Of a DNA stretch of 64,000 nucleotides, positions 23,821 to 35,641 are shown piece by piece. Every line of letters starts with the position of its first letter. The first letter of the stretch is position 1. Made by a program: the position numbers and the translations under genes. The DNA lies in the NCBI RefSeq assembly GCF_964656455.1, contig NC_135714.1:125730131-125794130 (forward strand), written 5' to 3'. Below the pieces are notes generated by a model. That model did no database searches. It saw nothing but the letters and a program-made list of their open reading frames with translations, and was not told the origin of the DNA. This stretch comes from Halichoerus grypus. Its lineage: Eukaryota; Chordata; Mammalia; Carnivora; Phocidae.

Positions 23821-24751
23821 ATCTTTAATATAAATTTTGATCAGTAATTTTGGAGAACTTACCAGGACATGGTACAGTATTAGGAATTGGGCAGTATTTC
23901 CTAAACAGGAATTTTTTTCTAATTCTAGATGCTCTAAAGACCTGTGTGGTATATGTGTGAATTTTGTTCATTGTAATTCTTCTTTGCCTTTCAAGCAAAT
24001 CTGTTAACTGCCTCCATAATGAATAATCCCCAAATCAACTCACACATTAGTTCAGTGTCTATAGAAAACACAAAGCTAGGATAGCCATGACTTTAGTGGC
24101 GTACATTCTGTTTGAGAATACAAACACATACAATCAAGTTAGCCCAAATGCCACTGTAGTTTTATACTTTGGTGTTTTGTTGAAAGTTTTTGAGACCACC
24201 AAACACATATACATGAAAAACATTTTGAATGCGAAACACCTATTAACATTTTATTTAAAAACAGAAACACTGTCATTTCTCATTCTCCCAAAGTAATATA
24301 TGCATCTAAAACAAAACTAGTCAAATTAATTTCTAGAGTTACAGAAATAAAATTAGGTTTCAGCATTTTCCATTATGGCTATAATAAATGGTTATTTATT
24401 TTATAATGTTAAAACACACCATGAAACACAGATTCAAAAAATGCTTTTTTAAACCGTGATTGTAGACAGTAAAGCGTTGTGGGAGTTTAAGTTGAATTGA
24501 TGAAATTTTCCACACAATCTCTCTGAGGTTAATTTTGTTAAGTGACGTATCTTGGGTGTGCCACTTGCTAGGTAAAACTTGGAGGTTTAGTTATAATCTG
24601 GTTACTACACTGGTAAGGGAGGGTTGCTATAGAAATTTACCAGTAGTAAAATGTAGTTTATGAAGGCAAAATAAAATCCCTCTTAATGTCATCTACAAAA
24701 TTTGCATTGCAGCCTCCTGATAAAGAAATTGTATTCATCAAAACCACCGAC

Positions 24752-24834
24752 TCATGGAACACTACATCAAAAACTAATGATGTAATATATGGTGATTAAC
24801 ATAACATAATAAAATAAAATTAAAAAAAAAAACA
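24752..24834 (+). repeat. Young carnivore L1, very short 5'-truncated 3' end
   Basis: About 80 bp of the carnivore L1 terminus ('gaacactacatcaaaaactaatgatgtaa', 'ggtgattaacataacataataaaa') with an A tail. It is bracketed by a near-perfect duplication, aaaaccaccgact at about 24,740 and aaaaccaccaact at about 24,835. Confidence 0.85.
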
Positions 24835-25189
24835 AAAACCACCAACTTGATTTCAAATGGAACTTAACAATGGTCTTACAATGCAGGTAATACATACTCC
24901 CAGAAGGTATTCAGAAGTGTGTGAAATCTTATGAAAATGCATTTGAACTCAGGTGATGTGTTGAAACTTTTCCTGCTTTTTGTTCCAAAGAAATAATTAG
25001 CTTCACAGTAATATTTTCATTGGTGTTATGGACTGACCTTAAAGTTGCCTCCAGTCCTGGGCCACCATAAAGGAGGGGAAGTGAATCTGGAAGGTAGTAG
25101 ACACTAAAAGGGAGATTCCAGTATCTCATCTGCAAGCCCTGAGTACTTACCACTTCTGCTTTCTCCTGATTCTCTGACCCAAGGGTGGA

Positions 25190-25372
25190 CAAACTACAAC
25201 CAGTGGGCCAAACCCCACCCCATGCCTATTTTTATAAATGAATTTTTATTGGAACACAGCCATACCCAATTACTTACATAAATAGTTTTGACAGATATCA
25301 TATGGTCTGCAAAGGCTAAAATATTTGCTATCTGGCCATTTACAAAAAAAAAGTTATTCAACCCCTGTGGCA
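25190..25372 (+). repeat. Old DNA-transposon-type repeat (hAT-like MITE, unnamed)
   Basis: 'ggtggacaaactacaaccagtgggccaaa' at the left, 'tttttattggaacacagccatacccaatta' in the middle and 'gctaaaatatttgctatctggccatttac…aaagttattcaaccc' at the right. The ends are near-inverted, as in a widespread short mammalian non-autonomous element. The name cannot be assigned from memory. Confidence 0.6.
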
Positions 25373-26290
25373 TCTCACCAACTACCCTGCTCCTGTTTTT
25401 CATCCTTGCCTCTCATTCTTCATTTTGTTCCCTAGCATGTCAAAGCTCAAGACCTGAACCTCAAAAATATTACTACATCTTCCTAACCTTTGATTTTTTT
25501 TTAAGTGGCTTAGGCCTTCAATCCCCCCAAAAAGTAAATGGGCATAATCCCAAGAAATCAAAATATGTTTTTTTAAATGGTTTGTGACTGATCTTGAATA
25601 AAACACTAGATCTCTCAAGTCATTATTTTTATATGAAAAGAATAATGAAGAGCCCCCCATCTCATGGAGTCATGTTAGGCATAATGACACATAGTAGGCT
25701 TGTTCCCGAGGTGACTACTAACATCAAATAGAAGATCGTCTCTTGGTCTTCCCCATTTAGTTATTGTGCCTCAGAACTTTGGCCTCATTGAGCATCTCAG
25801 TGACCAGGTGTCCATGAAGCCTATTGGACAAATCATGGATCTGTGGTCAAAACTGAAGAAGTTTTAAATGCTTTGTCATGAACTTAGAGATATTGATTAT
25901 ATTGTCTTTCAAACAATTAAGAACAGCACTAAGCCAGGTGACCAGATCTTTGGACAGGCATTCATGTTTCAGTTAAGAAAAAAAAGAAGTAAAGAAGACT
26001 TTTCCATCTATTTTAGGGAAATTTCATACCAAAAAAAGGTACTCTCTAAAGATCTTAAAGACAAAACCTTTACATATTTGAAATTATTTTATCAGAAAAT
26101 CACTACACTTTACATATCTTTGATAGGCCAATTAAATTACATGGCCATAATTTAAAATAAATGCCTTTTTTTTTTTTATCTCTGTGCTATAAAATTCAAG
26201 GAATTTTTCTTTGATAATGGACCAAAGGGCCATGTCACAAAGGGGAAAGTAGGGAAAGGATCAGAAATACTCTGTGTTCCTTTTTTATAC

Positions 26291-26324
26291 ACTGTGTGTG
26301 TGTGTGTGTGTATGTGTGTACATG
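26291..26324 (+). repeat. GT microsatellite
   Basis: About ten TG units with one 'tatg' interruption. Confidence 0.85.
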
Positions 26325-27009
26325 TAATTTTGTGGCATCAGATATTCTCTGTATACATCAGCCCTTCCTCAGTTGTTGGGTGAAAGAAGTAGGTGCTACA
26401 GGGGTTGGAGGAAAGAAGACAAGAGTTGGGTGATTGATCCATCCCTGGGACTCAACTCTTCCACAGGATGTAATTCATCAGGTACACAAAAGACAGTTCA
26501 TATACATTTAGGAAAAGAAGAAGAGGTGGAAGGAGGGAGGGAGAGAGGCAGGGAACATAGATTCTCAGAATGTGAGGAGTCAACATTTTTAGTTCAATTG
26601 TATGAACCCGAACACTGAGCTGTTTATAATCTTACAGAGATACTAATTCAAATTGGTTCTGCTTTCAGGTTGATATAATAAAAGCAGTCACTCAGCTGAT
26701 AGACCAGAGTCCACCTCTACTATGTTTTTGAAATTCTTTACTTGTTTACAATAACTCTTAATTAACTCTCATGAAATGATAAACATTTCATAGTTTGTGG
26801 AAATGGTCCAGAAGACAAAGCTGGTACAGAATTGATTACATCTAATAAAATGTTACTGCTTAGTCAGAAATTTTGGATAAATGAATGAATGGAGAAAAGT
26901 AAGTGCCTTAGGGCTTAATATTTATCATTCAATCCCTTTTTAGGTTCCTTGATCCTCAGTGCCTCCCCTCATTCTGTTCTAACTACCTCTTCTCTGCTAA
27001 AGATATCCC

Positions 27010-27085
27010 TGACGCATGACAAATGGCTATTTGGTAATTTTCATGTTATGTATATTTTGCCACAATTAAGAATAATTTTTTAAAC
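27010..27085 (+). repeat. LINE-1 3' UTR end fragment
   Basis: 'ggtaattttcatgttatgtatattttgccacaatt' is the typical terminal motif of older mammalian L1, followed by an A/T-rich tail. Confidence 0.65.
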
Positions 27086-28200
27086 TATGGACTTAAATGA
27101 AAATATAAAAGTATAAAACTTTAGGGACAAAAAGGAAGAAAATCTTTGGGATCTAGGACTGGGTAAAGAGTTCTTAGACTTGATACCTGAAGGATAATCT
27201 ATAAAAGAAAAAAAAATGATAAATAGAACTTTATCAAAACTTAAAACTTTTACTCTGCAAAGAACCCTCTCAAGAAGATGAAAGAAGGCTACAGACTAGG
27301 AGAAAATATTTGCAATCGACAAATCCAACAAAGGCTAATACCTAGAATATATAGGAAACTCTCAAAACTCAACAACAACAAGAAAATCCAAATAGAAAAT
27401 GGGGAAAAATATAAACAAATTTTACTGAAGAGGATATACAGATGACCCAATAAACACATGAAAGATGTTCAACATCATCAGCCATTAGGGAAATATAAAA
27501 TGGAAACCACAGTGAGATATCACTACACACCTATCAGAATGGATAAAATAAACGTACATTGCTGGTGAGAATGAAAAATTGTAGAACCCACTCTCGCAAG
27601 GAGTTTGGATGTTTAGTATAAAACTACATGCAATTACCATCAGATCCAGCAATTGCACTCTTGGGCATTTATTCCAAAGAAATGAAAATTATGTTCATGC
27701 AAAAACCTGTTCACGCATGTTCATAGTAGCTTATTTGTAGTAGCCAGAACCCAGAAACAACTCAGATGTCCTTCAGTGGGTGAGTGGTTAAACAAACTAT
27801 GGTACATCCATTTCATGCAATACTACTCAAGAATAAAAACGAACAAGCTATTGAGATATACAAGAATTTGGATGAACCACAAGGAAACCATGCTGAGTGA
27901 AAAAAAGCCAGTCTCAAAAGAATATATATTAAATGATTCCATTTATATAACATTCTTGAAATGACAGTTATAGAGACTGAGGACAGATAATTGGTTACCA
28001 GGATTTAGGAATGGGAAAGGGGAGGCAAAGGGAGTGTGGTTATAAAAGAACATCATAAGGGATCCTTGTGATGAAGGATCTGTGATCTGTTCCATATCTT
28101 GACTGGTGGTGGATACACACACCTACACATCCTAAAATTGCATAGAACTAAATACAAACAAATGAGTAATATTGGAGGAATATGAATAATATTGCTGCAT
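27086..28200 (+). repeat. LINE-1 (L1M type), sense, end of ORF2 plus 3' UTR
   Basis: Decayed ORF2 C-terminal region: 'tgcaaagaaccctctcaagaagatgaaa', 'catcagccattagggaaatat', 'gatatcactacacacctatcagaatgg', 'ttggatgaaccacaaggaaac' and 'aatgattccatttatataacattcttgaaatga', followed by a 3' UTR. Multiple stops and frameshifts; not coding. Confidence 0.85.
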
Positions 28201-28204
28201 CATA

Positions 28205-29645
28205 TTAATATAAAAAAATGATAGTACCAGTTTACAGTGCCACCAGCATTATATGACATTTCCAATTCCTCCATATGCTCACCAACACTTATTATTATCA
28301 GTCTTTCTCATTATAGCCATTCTAATGAGTTGTAATGGTATCTCATTGTGGTTTTAATTTCTATTTCCCTAATAGACTCATGATTTTGAGTATTTTACAT
28401 TTTCATGTTCTTAGCTACTTGTATATCTACCTTGGTGAAATGTCTATTTAAATCTCTTATACTTTTTAATTGTTATTTGTCTTTATATTTTTTAATTGTA
28501 GGCGTTTTTTATATACTCTAGACAGAAGTCCTTCATCAGATACATGATTTGCAAATATTTTTTGCATTCTGTGGTTTTTCTTTTCATCTTCTTAATGGTG
28601 TCTTTTGAGGAACAAAAATTTTTAATTTTGACTAAGTATAGTTTATCAAATTATTCTTTTATGGATCATGTTTCTGGTGTCATATCTATGAAATCTTTGC
28701 CTAAATCAAGATCACAAAAAAATTCTCCAATGTTTTCTCTAACAGTTTCATAGTTTTAGCTCTTACATTTAGATATATGATCACAATTAATTTTTGTATA
28801 GGATATGAGGTAAGCACCTAAGTTCATTTTTTCTTTGCATAAGCATATCCAGTTGTTCCAACACCATTTTTGAAAAGACTACCATTTTGTCATTGAATTG
28901 CCTTGGCACCTTTGTCAAAACTCATTTGATGATCAATGTAAGAATTTATTTCTGGACTTTCTTTTCTGTTCCAATGACCTATGTGTCTATTGTTATGCCA
29001 ATACCATTCTGTCCTGAAGTTTATAGTAAGTTTTTAAACAGATATTGTAAATCCTACTTTGTTCTTTTTTTTTTTTTCAAAATTGTTTTGCTTATTCTAG
29101 GTTCTTTACATTTATATATAAATTTTAAGATGGGGCACCTGGGTGGCTCAGTCGGTTAAGTGTCTGCCTTTGGCTCAGGTCATGATCCCAGGGTCCTGGG
29201 ATGGAGCCCCACATCGGGCTCCCTGCTGAGCAGGGAGCCTGCTTCTCCCTCTGCCTCTGCCCCCCCCCCCACTCATGCTCTCTTTCTCTTTCTCTCTCTC
29301 TCTCAAATAAATAAATAAAATTTTAAAAAATTTTTAAGATAAACTTACTCATTTCCTTGAAGTTAGATAGGAATTGTTTTGACCCTTTAGATGAGTTTGG
29401 AGAAAATTGCCATCTTAACAATATCGATTCTTCCAATCCATAAACATGTATTTAAATCTTTGATTTCTCCAGTATTGCAGAGCTTTCAGTACATGTCATA
29501 CATTTCTTTTGTCAAATTTATTCCTAAGTATTTGCCACTATTTTGAGTGAAATTGTCTCTTGATTTCATTTTTGGATTTTTGGATTTTCCGTTGCTTGTA
29601 TATTGCTCTTGTATCCTGTGACCCTGTTGAACTCCTTACCATTAC
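28205..29645 (-). repeat. LINE-1 (L1M type), antisense ORF2 fragment, split by a SINE
   Basis: Antisense ORF2 motifs: 'aatggtatctcattgtggtttt' near 28,336, 'tccttcatcagatacatgatttgcaaat' near 28,529, 'ccagttgttccaacaccattt' near 28,850, 'gaccctttagatgagtttgg' near 29,381 and 'cctgtgaccctgttgaactcctt' near 29,614. It abuts the sense L1 at about 28,200 in opposite orientation. Not coding. Confidence 0.83.
29132..29328 (+). repeat. Can-SINE (SINEC)
   Basis: Inserted into the antisense L1. Head 'ggggcacctgggtggctcag', C-rich tract (cccccccccc near 29,263), CT run and A-rich tail. The duplication is aattttaagat (about 29,121) and atttttaagat (about 29,330). Confidence 0.94.
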
Positions 29646-32177
29646 TCTTGCAGCAACTTTATTTTTTTGCTGCTAGTGTGTGATGGTGAAGAATACAATG
29701 ACTATTAAAACAGTTTGGTGCCACTGTTTTGATTCATGCTAAGGCACCTGTGGTTTTACCCACCATTGCTTTTGTACCAACAGGGCAAAAGGCAGTAATC
29801 TGCTAGTGTTATCTTGATCTTGCAGACCCCATGAAAGGTTCTCAGGGATCCTCAGGAGTCACAGACAACACTTAAAAGAACCACTGATCTAGATGATCTC
29901 TAAGCACCTGTCCAAGTCTGAAACAATTTTTAAAATTTAAGATAAGTGTTATTTACCAAACTTGTCTTAATAACATTTAATTAAATGGCTGATTTTCATG
30001 GCAGTTAATATTCCTTAGACAAGTACAAGTATCTCTTAGTAATCAAGTTATCTAGAAAAGGAACCTTGGCGTCACTGTAGACTAATTACATTAGACTCCA
30101 AATTTGTATGTTTTCTGTTCTGAGTGGCACTAAAAATAAACAAAATGCTTACACTAGAGAAGCAGTACTTATCAAATAGCAAGATTAGAAGCAACACTAG
30201 GTTGTAATCTGTTGGTCTTGAGTAGTACAATTTAATGTTATGTCATTTCCGAATAACCATAAGTAAGACAAAGTTATATCAAACTCATTTTCAAAACTTT
30301 TTTAAAAGCCTTAATTTTACGCTATTACACTAACAGACCCTTGACTGGAAGCTTAAGAAAGCTACTTATCTACTATTTTTCCTGCATTTTATATGTAGTC
30401 AGGATTATATTTAAAATACGATGCTTATAAGTCACTGGAAAAATTTACTATATATTTTAGCTTTTACCTAGAGAGTAATAAAATACCTTTACTCTTGAAT
30501 AAAATACATTCAAGGTAAATAAATAGTCTCAACGCTGCAATCTATAGTAGTCCCACAGATTTTGACATCCTTAATCCTTTTGGGTAGAAAAAAAGGGCAA
30601 AGAGGACTAAGAGTCACAGATGGGAAAGATAAAAGAGAAATTGGAAAAAAAATCATCCAAAATCAAGGGAAGGATTGAGGTAAGGATTAGGGATAAATTG
30701 AGTTGATAATAGTTTCAGAGAAACCAGTTACAGACTGGAGTTCTGATGTGAAAAACAAATCACACAATTTATGAGCTGGCAAAGAATTTAGAGATAAGAA
30801 ATGTTGGGCCAGAACTAGATTATTTGGCAGAGGAGGGAAGCAAGGCCCAAAGATTTCTGACAGGACTGGAGCTAGAAGTCAGGATTTCCAGCTTCCCCCT
30901 CAAGATGTTCCACTCTTCTCTCTTCCCATTAAATACAACTTTTGTGGTTTTAATACTCTCTATACCACACATCACACTTCCCCAGAAGATAGCCAGGCTT
31001 CCAAAACTTTAATGGTGAATTGTTAAAATGCATGTCATTCTTCTGTGAAGTTTCATTACATGACTGGTAATTCGGACATCTTAGGTATTTTTTTTTTCAC
31101 TTTATGTCTCAGCTATTGGAAATCTTGAAGTTTTATTGTCGAATGACTTTCTGTTATTACATATTCAGAATCACCTCAACCTTAGGTACTATAACACATC
31201 AGCTTCAGCATCAATTGTATTCTCCCTACCCTCCCCCAATACACATACGATACCATTTCTTCATGCTTCATACCATTTCTTGGTTAGATCATTGTCTCTA
31301 ACTACACATAGGATAATTAATTTCCTATGACCACGTGACATACTTTACCATGAAGGACTAACTCCAGTTCTTAAGATTTTGTACATTAAATCATTAAATA
31401 AGCTGCATGCCTTCAACTAGGCCATTGGCTTTCCCTTTTTCTTACTTAACACCAATTCTTGATAAGTCTTTTGTAGCTACTCCGTAAATCTATATGTGGG
31501 GATCTCTACCAGTTTGTTTTGTTTTGCTTTGTTCTGTATTGGTTTTGCCTGCAGGTTTCTTTTAAGTAAGTACCAGCATGTACTACTATAGAGACTGCTG
31601 AATAAAAGAAACAATAAAATTTTTCATAGGTTTTGGGCCTTACTCTGTGTCCAGGTCAGAGCACTTATTTTCTATAATTAACTATGCTTGCACTTTGTTA
31701 CAAGAAAATGTAAGCCTCCAGTCATGACACATATGTAAAATCTTTTCTCCATTCAGGAAAAAACAGGTTCATTTTTTCCAACATAAATCTTCTCTCTGTT
31801 GTGAATGAAATCTTAAAGTATTGACACATATCTTTGACACTAACCTGTGTAATTTTGATATTGAGTCCTTCTTATGTTTCTGCTTTAAAGAAGTTTAATT
31901 CTTCTCCATCTAATGATCCTTTGGTTTTCTGCATACAAAATAAGCACAAGTCCAGGTCCCCTGCTTCTAGATTGGCATCCTTACAGGAAATAGTTATTCG
32001 AAAGAGATATTTCTTTTCATTCCCAGCCTTCAGGTAACTGAGACTGTTGAGGATAATAAGCCCATTATCTTGGGTAAACCATCTTTCTTCTAAGGAAGAA
32101 ACCTTCGTGGCTTTGGAACTCTGGTTTCAAAAAGTATTTTTCTCTTTTTCTTTCCTCTCCTCCACTTGGTTGTTCTT

Positions 32178-32362
32178 TCTTTTTTCTTTCAAGATTTTAT
32201 TAATTTTCAGAGAGAGAAAGCACAAGCAGGGGGAGACGCAGGCAGAGGGAGAAGCAGGCTCTCTGCGGAACAAGGAGCCCCATATGGGACTTGATCCCAG
32301 GACCCTAGGACCATGACCTGAGCTGAAGGCAGAACTTCACCAACTGAGCCACCCAGGTGTCC
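32178..32362 (-). repeat. Can-SINE (SINEC)
   Basis: Reverse-complement SINE ending 'ctgagccacccaggtgtcc'. The 16-bp perfect duplication ccacttggttgttctt lies at 32,162-32,177 and 32,363-32,378. Confidence 0.95.
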
Positions 32363-32529
32363 CCACTTGGTTGTTCTTAATAGCTATGTATTTCAGATTC
32401 TAAAAAGTTAAGACCTCAGCAAACAGAAACACTGACAATTCAATAGTGTAAGATGCGGACAGCGAGGAGTAGCAACAACTCCATGTTTTCCAGGGGAGTG
32501 CAGAGTAGCGGGAGCAGTGCCTCACGGGA

Positions 32530-32725
32530 ACTAACACTTAGGATCTGTGATGGGCTAGGCCGTGTTCTGAGTGCTTTGCATGGATTAATTCATTTCATAC
32601 CCACATCCACCGGAGGGCATAGATTCTCTTTTTATCTCCAGTTTTCTCTGAGGCACAGTTAACTTGTCTAAGTGATGCCAGGGGACATCGCAGACTCCAG
32701 ATCCTATTCTCTCTGCCATTGTGCC
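32530..32725 (-). repeat. MIR SINE
   Basis: Antisense MIR order: 'tgatgggctaggccgtgttctgagtgctttgcatggatt', 'tttttatctccagttttctctgaggcacag', 'cagatcctattctctctgcc'. Confidence 0.65.
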
Positions 32726-32964
32726 AGACCACCTTCTCCTTCTGTTGAGCTGCCACGGGATGTTGCTTACAGCTTCTTTAGGAACCGTTATGTCTATTCA
32801 TCTTCCAGGTAGTGATTTCCTTGAGAATGAGGTCTCTTATGCTTCAGTCATCTTCTACCACCCTGCCTCCCTGGTAACCTGGATGATAATCCTTCACGTT
32901 CTCATGGAAAAACAGGACAAAAAGTAGAGACTGATAACAATCGGCTGTACAAATAGCTCACTTT

Positions 32965-33183
32965 TCCAGATGCTTACTTCTGCTAATCCCTCTGTTTGGA
33001 TTGTCTCACCTGTTGCCTACAGTAATCCTCCGAGGTAGCTGCCACCCTGTCTTCATTTTGTAGAGGAAGGAACTGAAAAGCAGTGAGGTTAATCAACAAA
33101 CCAAGGTCACACAGGAAATAGCAGAGCCTTAAGTCCAGTCCGAAGAGAGCGTCAGGGCTCACGCTCTTAACTGCTATGCCAAG
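32965..33183 (-). repeat. MIR SINE
   Basis: Antisense MIR: 'acagtaatcctccgaggtagctgcc', 'attttgtagaggaaggaactgaaaag', 'ccaaggtcacacaggaaatagcagagcc', 'ctcttaactgctatgcc'. Confidence 0.85.
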
Positions 33184-33412
33184 TCATTTGCTTTAATGAA
33201 AAAGAAGTGCTTTCCCATCCCCCTAGGTCACTGACGGCACCCAGCACCAGAACTGAGAATGTTTATGGAGTTGCTGCTCTGCTCAGCATTTGTCATACAC
33301 TCCAAATTTGGGGCTGGTCAGGAGGCAAAAGGGGCCTCTGGGAGGAAAATGTGTGCGGATAGAGTAGAAGCCATGGTTTTTACTTCATTTATCTCTATGA
33401 AAACCCTGCCTC

Positions 33413-33599
33413 GGGGCGCCTGGGTGGCTCAGTCTGTTAAGTGTCTGACTTCAGCTCAGGTCATGATCCCAGGATCCTGAGATCAAGCCCCACATCGGGC
33501 TCCCTGCTCAGCAGGGAGCCTGCTTCTCCCTCTCCCACTCCCCCTGCTCATGCTTTTCTCTCTCTCTCTCAAATGAATAAAATCTTAAAAAAAAAAAAT
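33413..33599 (+). repeat. Can-SINE (SINEC)
   Basis: Head 'ggggcgcctgggtggctcag' and body 'tctgacttcagctcaggtc', with CT run and A tail. The target duplication is imperfect (ccctgcctc left, ctctgcctc right). Confidence 0.93.
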
Positions 33600-34348
33600 C
33601 TCTGCCTCAATCCTGAAGCAATTAAAACATAAAGGAAAAGCAAAATCCTTTCTCAGTCATGCACAGTGATTTATTTTATTGTATCTGATTTGAGATTTGC
33701 AACAGCCAGAGAGCATGTTCACATTAAAGGCCTGTCCTGGGCAGCACAGGCCTTATAATTAACTCAGTCTGTGCTATTGGAAGATGTTCTTGTTTACTAC
33801 TGATTTGACTATTCAACTTCTACATCCCAGCCCCTCCCCCAGCAAGGAAGAAAACCTTAGAACCCCACTTTTCAAACCCTGGTACCTGGTCCATCATCTT
33901 CAATTCCAAATGGCACTACCAGAATTCATGTTGAGGAGAAGAGAACATTTAATTTGAGATTTTCAGCTACTATTGACTGTGTTCCATAATTCCCTCATTC
34001 CTGTCTAGGATGGGTGGAGTGGATGAAGGGAGGAAGAGAATCCCTCAGCCACACCGGATGGGCTGGAAGGAAAATGAGCACACACAAAAAATGTGCCACT
34101 GGTTTTATTTATCCCATTATTAAGATGCCATGACAATAACAAAAGTAATGCCCAAGTAATAGCATTAAATGGCAGGAGAAGACATCTGGAATAGATAAAG
34201 AGGGGCAAATTCATTTCTATTATCCTTGTTTTCATTAAATTGTGCATAAATGGTACATTTCCATTTATTATTACAAATTATAGCAATTCAAAATAACTAA
34301 TGTGTGGTACAGATTCAGTTTGCAGAATTCTTTCATATGCGTTGTTCT

Positions 34349-34478
34349 TTTTTTTTAATTTATTTTTATTATGTTATGTTAGTCACCATACAATACATCA
34401 TTAGTTTTTGATATAGTGATCCATGATTCATTGTTTTCGAATAACACCCAGTGCTCCATGCACTACATGCCCTCCTTA
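34349..34478 (-). repeat. Young carnivore L1 3' end, antisense, 130 bp
   Basis: Antisense L1 terminus ('gttagtcaccatacaatacatcattagttttt', 'aacacccagtgctccat') with a poly-T lead. The duplication is atgcgttgttct (34,337-34,348) and atgcattgttct (34,479-34,490). Confidence 0.88.
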
Positions 34479-34612
34479 ATGCATTGTTCTGATTGAGCCC
34501 CCAGGTGGTCATTATTCCATTGTTGGAGGCATGAGAACCACCCAACTTAACAAATACAGAAATGAGACTTACAGGGGTTTACCCAAGGTCACACAGTAAC
34601 AGGTAGATCTTG

Positions 34613-34698
34613 CTTTTTTTATTATTATATGTTCAGTTAGTCACCATACAGTACATCATTAGTTTTTGATGTAGCATTCAATGATTCATTAGTTGCGT
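34613..34698 (-). repeat. Young carnivore L1 3' end, antisense, 86 bp
   Basis: Antisense terminus with 'agttagtcaccatacagtacatcattag'. The 17-bp perfect duplication gtaacaggtagatcttg lies at 34,596-34,612 and 34,699-34,715. Confidence 0.9.
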
Positions 34699-35023
34699 GT
34701 AACAGGTAGATCTTGGACTTGAACCTAAGTCTTACGAGTTCACAACCTAAGTTGAATTGAGGGGAAAAACAGCCTTATTCTGTAGTGCCAATCTGATGAG
34801 GCCTGAAACATTAGGCTATATAATATTAGGGCCTTGCATAACAGTGAAGTCACCCGGTATTGAACTGTACTTTTACGTACTGATGCCTTTAGGGACTACT
34901 GGGGTGAGGAGGTACTGGGATGCAGGCCCTAAACTATTGTGAGTTTTGATTTCATATGTCTATATTTTATACTATTTCTGCTCCTCCTGCACTATCTGAC
35001 TGTCAGCTATCATTTTTTGTTGA

Positions 35024-35262
35024 CCATGGTGCTTCTAGAGTGTGGTTGATGGACCAACACTATCAGCATCACCTGGGAACTCTTTAGAAATGCAAATGCT
35101 ACATATCAACTATACTACAATAAATAAATAAAATTAAAAAATGCAAATCCTCAGGCCCCACCTCAGATCTACTAAATCAGAAACTCTGGGAATGGAGCCC
35201 AGCAATCTGGTTTAATGAGCCTTCCATGTGATTCTGATGCTGTGAAAGCTTGGACCCACTAC
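35024..35262 (+). repeat. MER5A-like hAT DNA transposon, with a 41-bp L1-tail insertion
   Basis: MER5A order is clear: 'agcatcacctgggaactctttagaaatgcaaat', 'tcaggccccacctcagatctact', 'tcagaaactctgggaatggagcccagcaatctg', 'gtgattctgatgc'. At 35,098-35,138 a 41-bp piece ending in an A-rich tail is bracketed by the perfect duplication aaatgcaaat (35,088-35,097 and 35,139-35,148). Its 'atcaactatactacaataa' matches an L1 3' terminus. Confidence 0.85.
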
Positions 35263-35266
35263 AGTG

Positions 35267-35641
35267 GAGCAATGATTCTCAACCTTGGCTGTACACTGGA
35301 ATCACCTGGGAGCTTTAAAAACTACTGAGGCTTGTATCCCAACCCCAGAGATTCTGGCTTATTGGTCTACAATAGGGTTTTCAACCTTAGCACTATAGAC
35401 ATTTTTGGCTGGATAATTATTCACTAGGGAGGCCTTTTCTCTACCAGCTAGATGTTAGTAGCGTCTGTTCCCCAACCCAATTGTGATAACCAAAAATGTC
35501 TCTAGACATTGCCAAATGTCCTTCAGGGGGCAAATTGCCCCAAGGTGAGAAGTACTAGTCTAGGGGCATGGCCCAGATACTGGGATTCTTAAAACCTCCC
35601 TAAATCATTCTAATGTACAGGCAAGACTGAGAACTATTACT
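35267..35641 (+). repeat. MER5-like palindromic DNA transposon, split by a nested MER20-like element
   Basis: The left end 'caatgattctcaaccttggctgtacactggaatc' and the right end 'cattctaatgtacaggcaagactgagaactatta' are approximate inverted repeats. Between them, about 35,370-35,557, sits a minus-strand MER20-like element ('tttcaaccttagcactatagacatttttggctgg', 'aaaaatgtctctagacattgccaaatgtcc'). Confidence 0.75.
35370..35557 (-). repeat. MER20-like hAT DNA transposon, nested
   Basis: Antisense MER20 features: 'ggataattattcactagg', 'aaccaaaaatgtctctagacattgcc', 'ggcaaattgccccaaggtgagaag'. It interrupts the surrounding palindromic element. Confidence 0.75.

Larger units (their letters stand above)
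34300..34755 (-). repeat. MIR SINE, split by two L1 insertions
   Basis: MIR pieces lie at about 34,300-34,345 ('tcagtttgcagaattctttcatatgc'), 34,491-34,595 ('aaatgagacttacaggggtttacccaaggtcacacag') and 34,716-34,755 ('gacttgaacctaagtctt'). They read as one antisense element once the two L1 insertions are removed. Confidence 0.65.
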
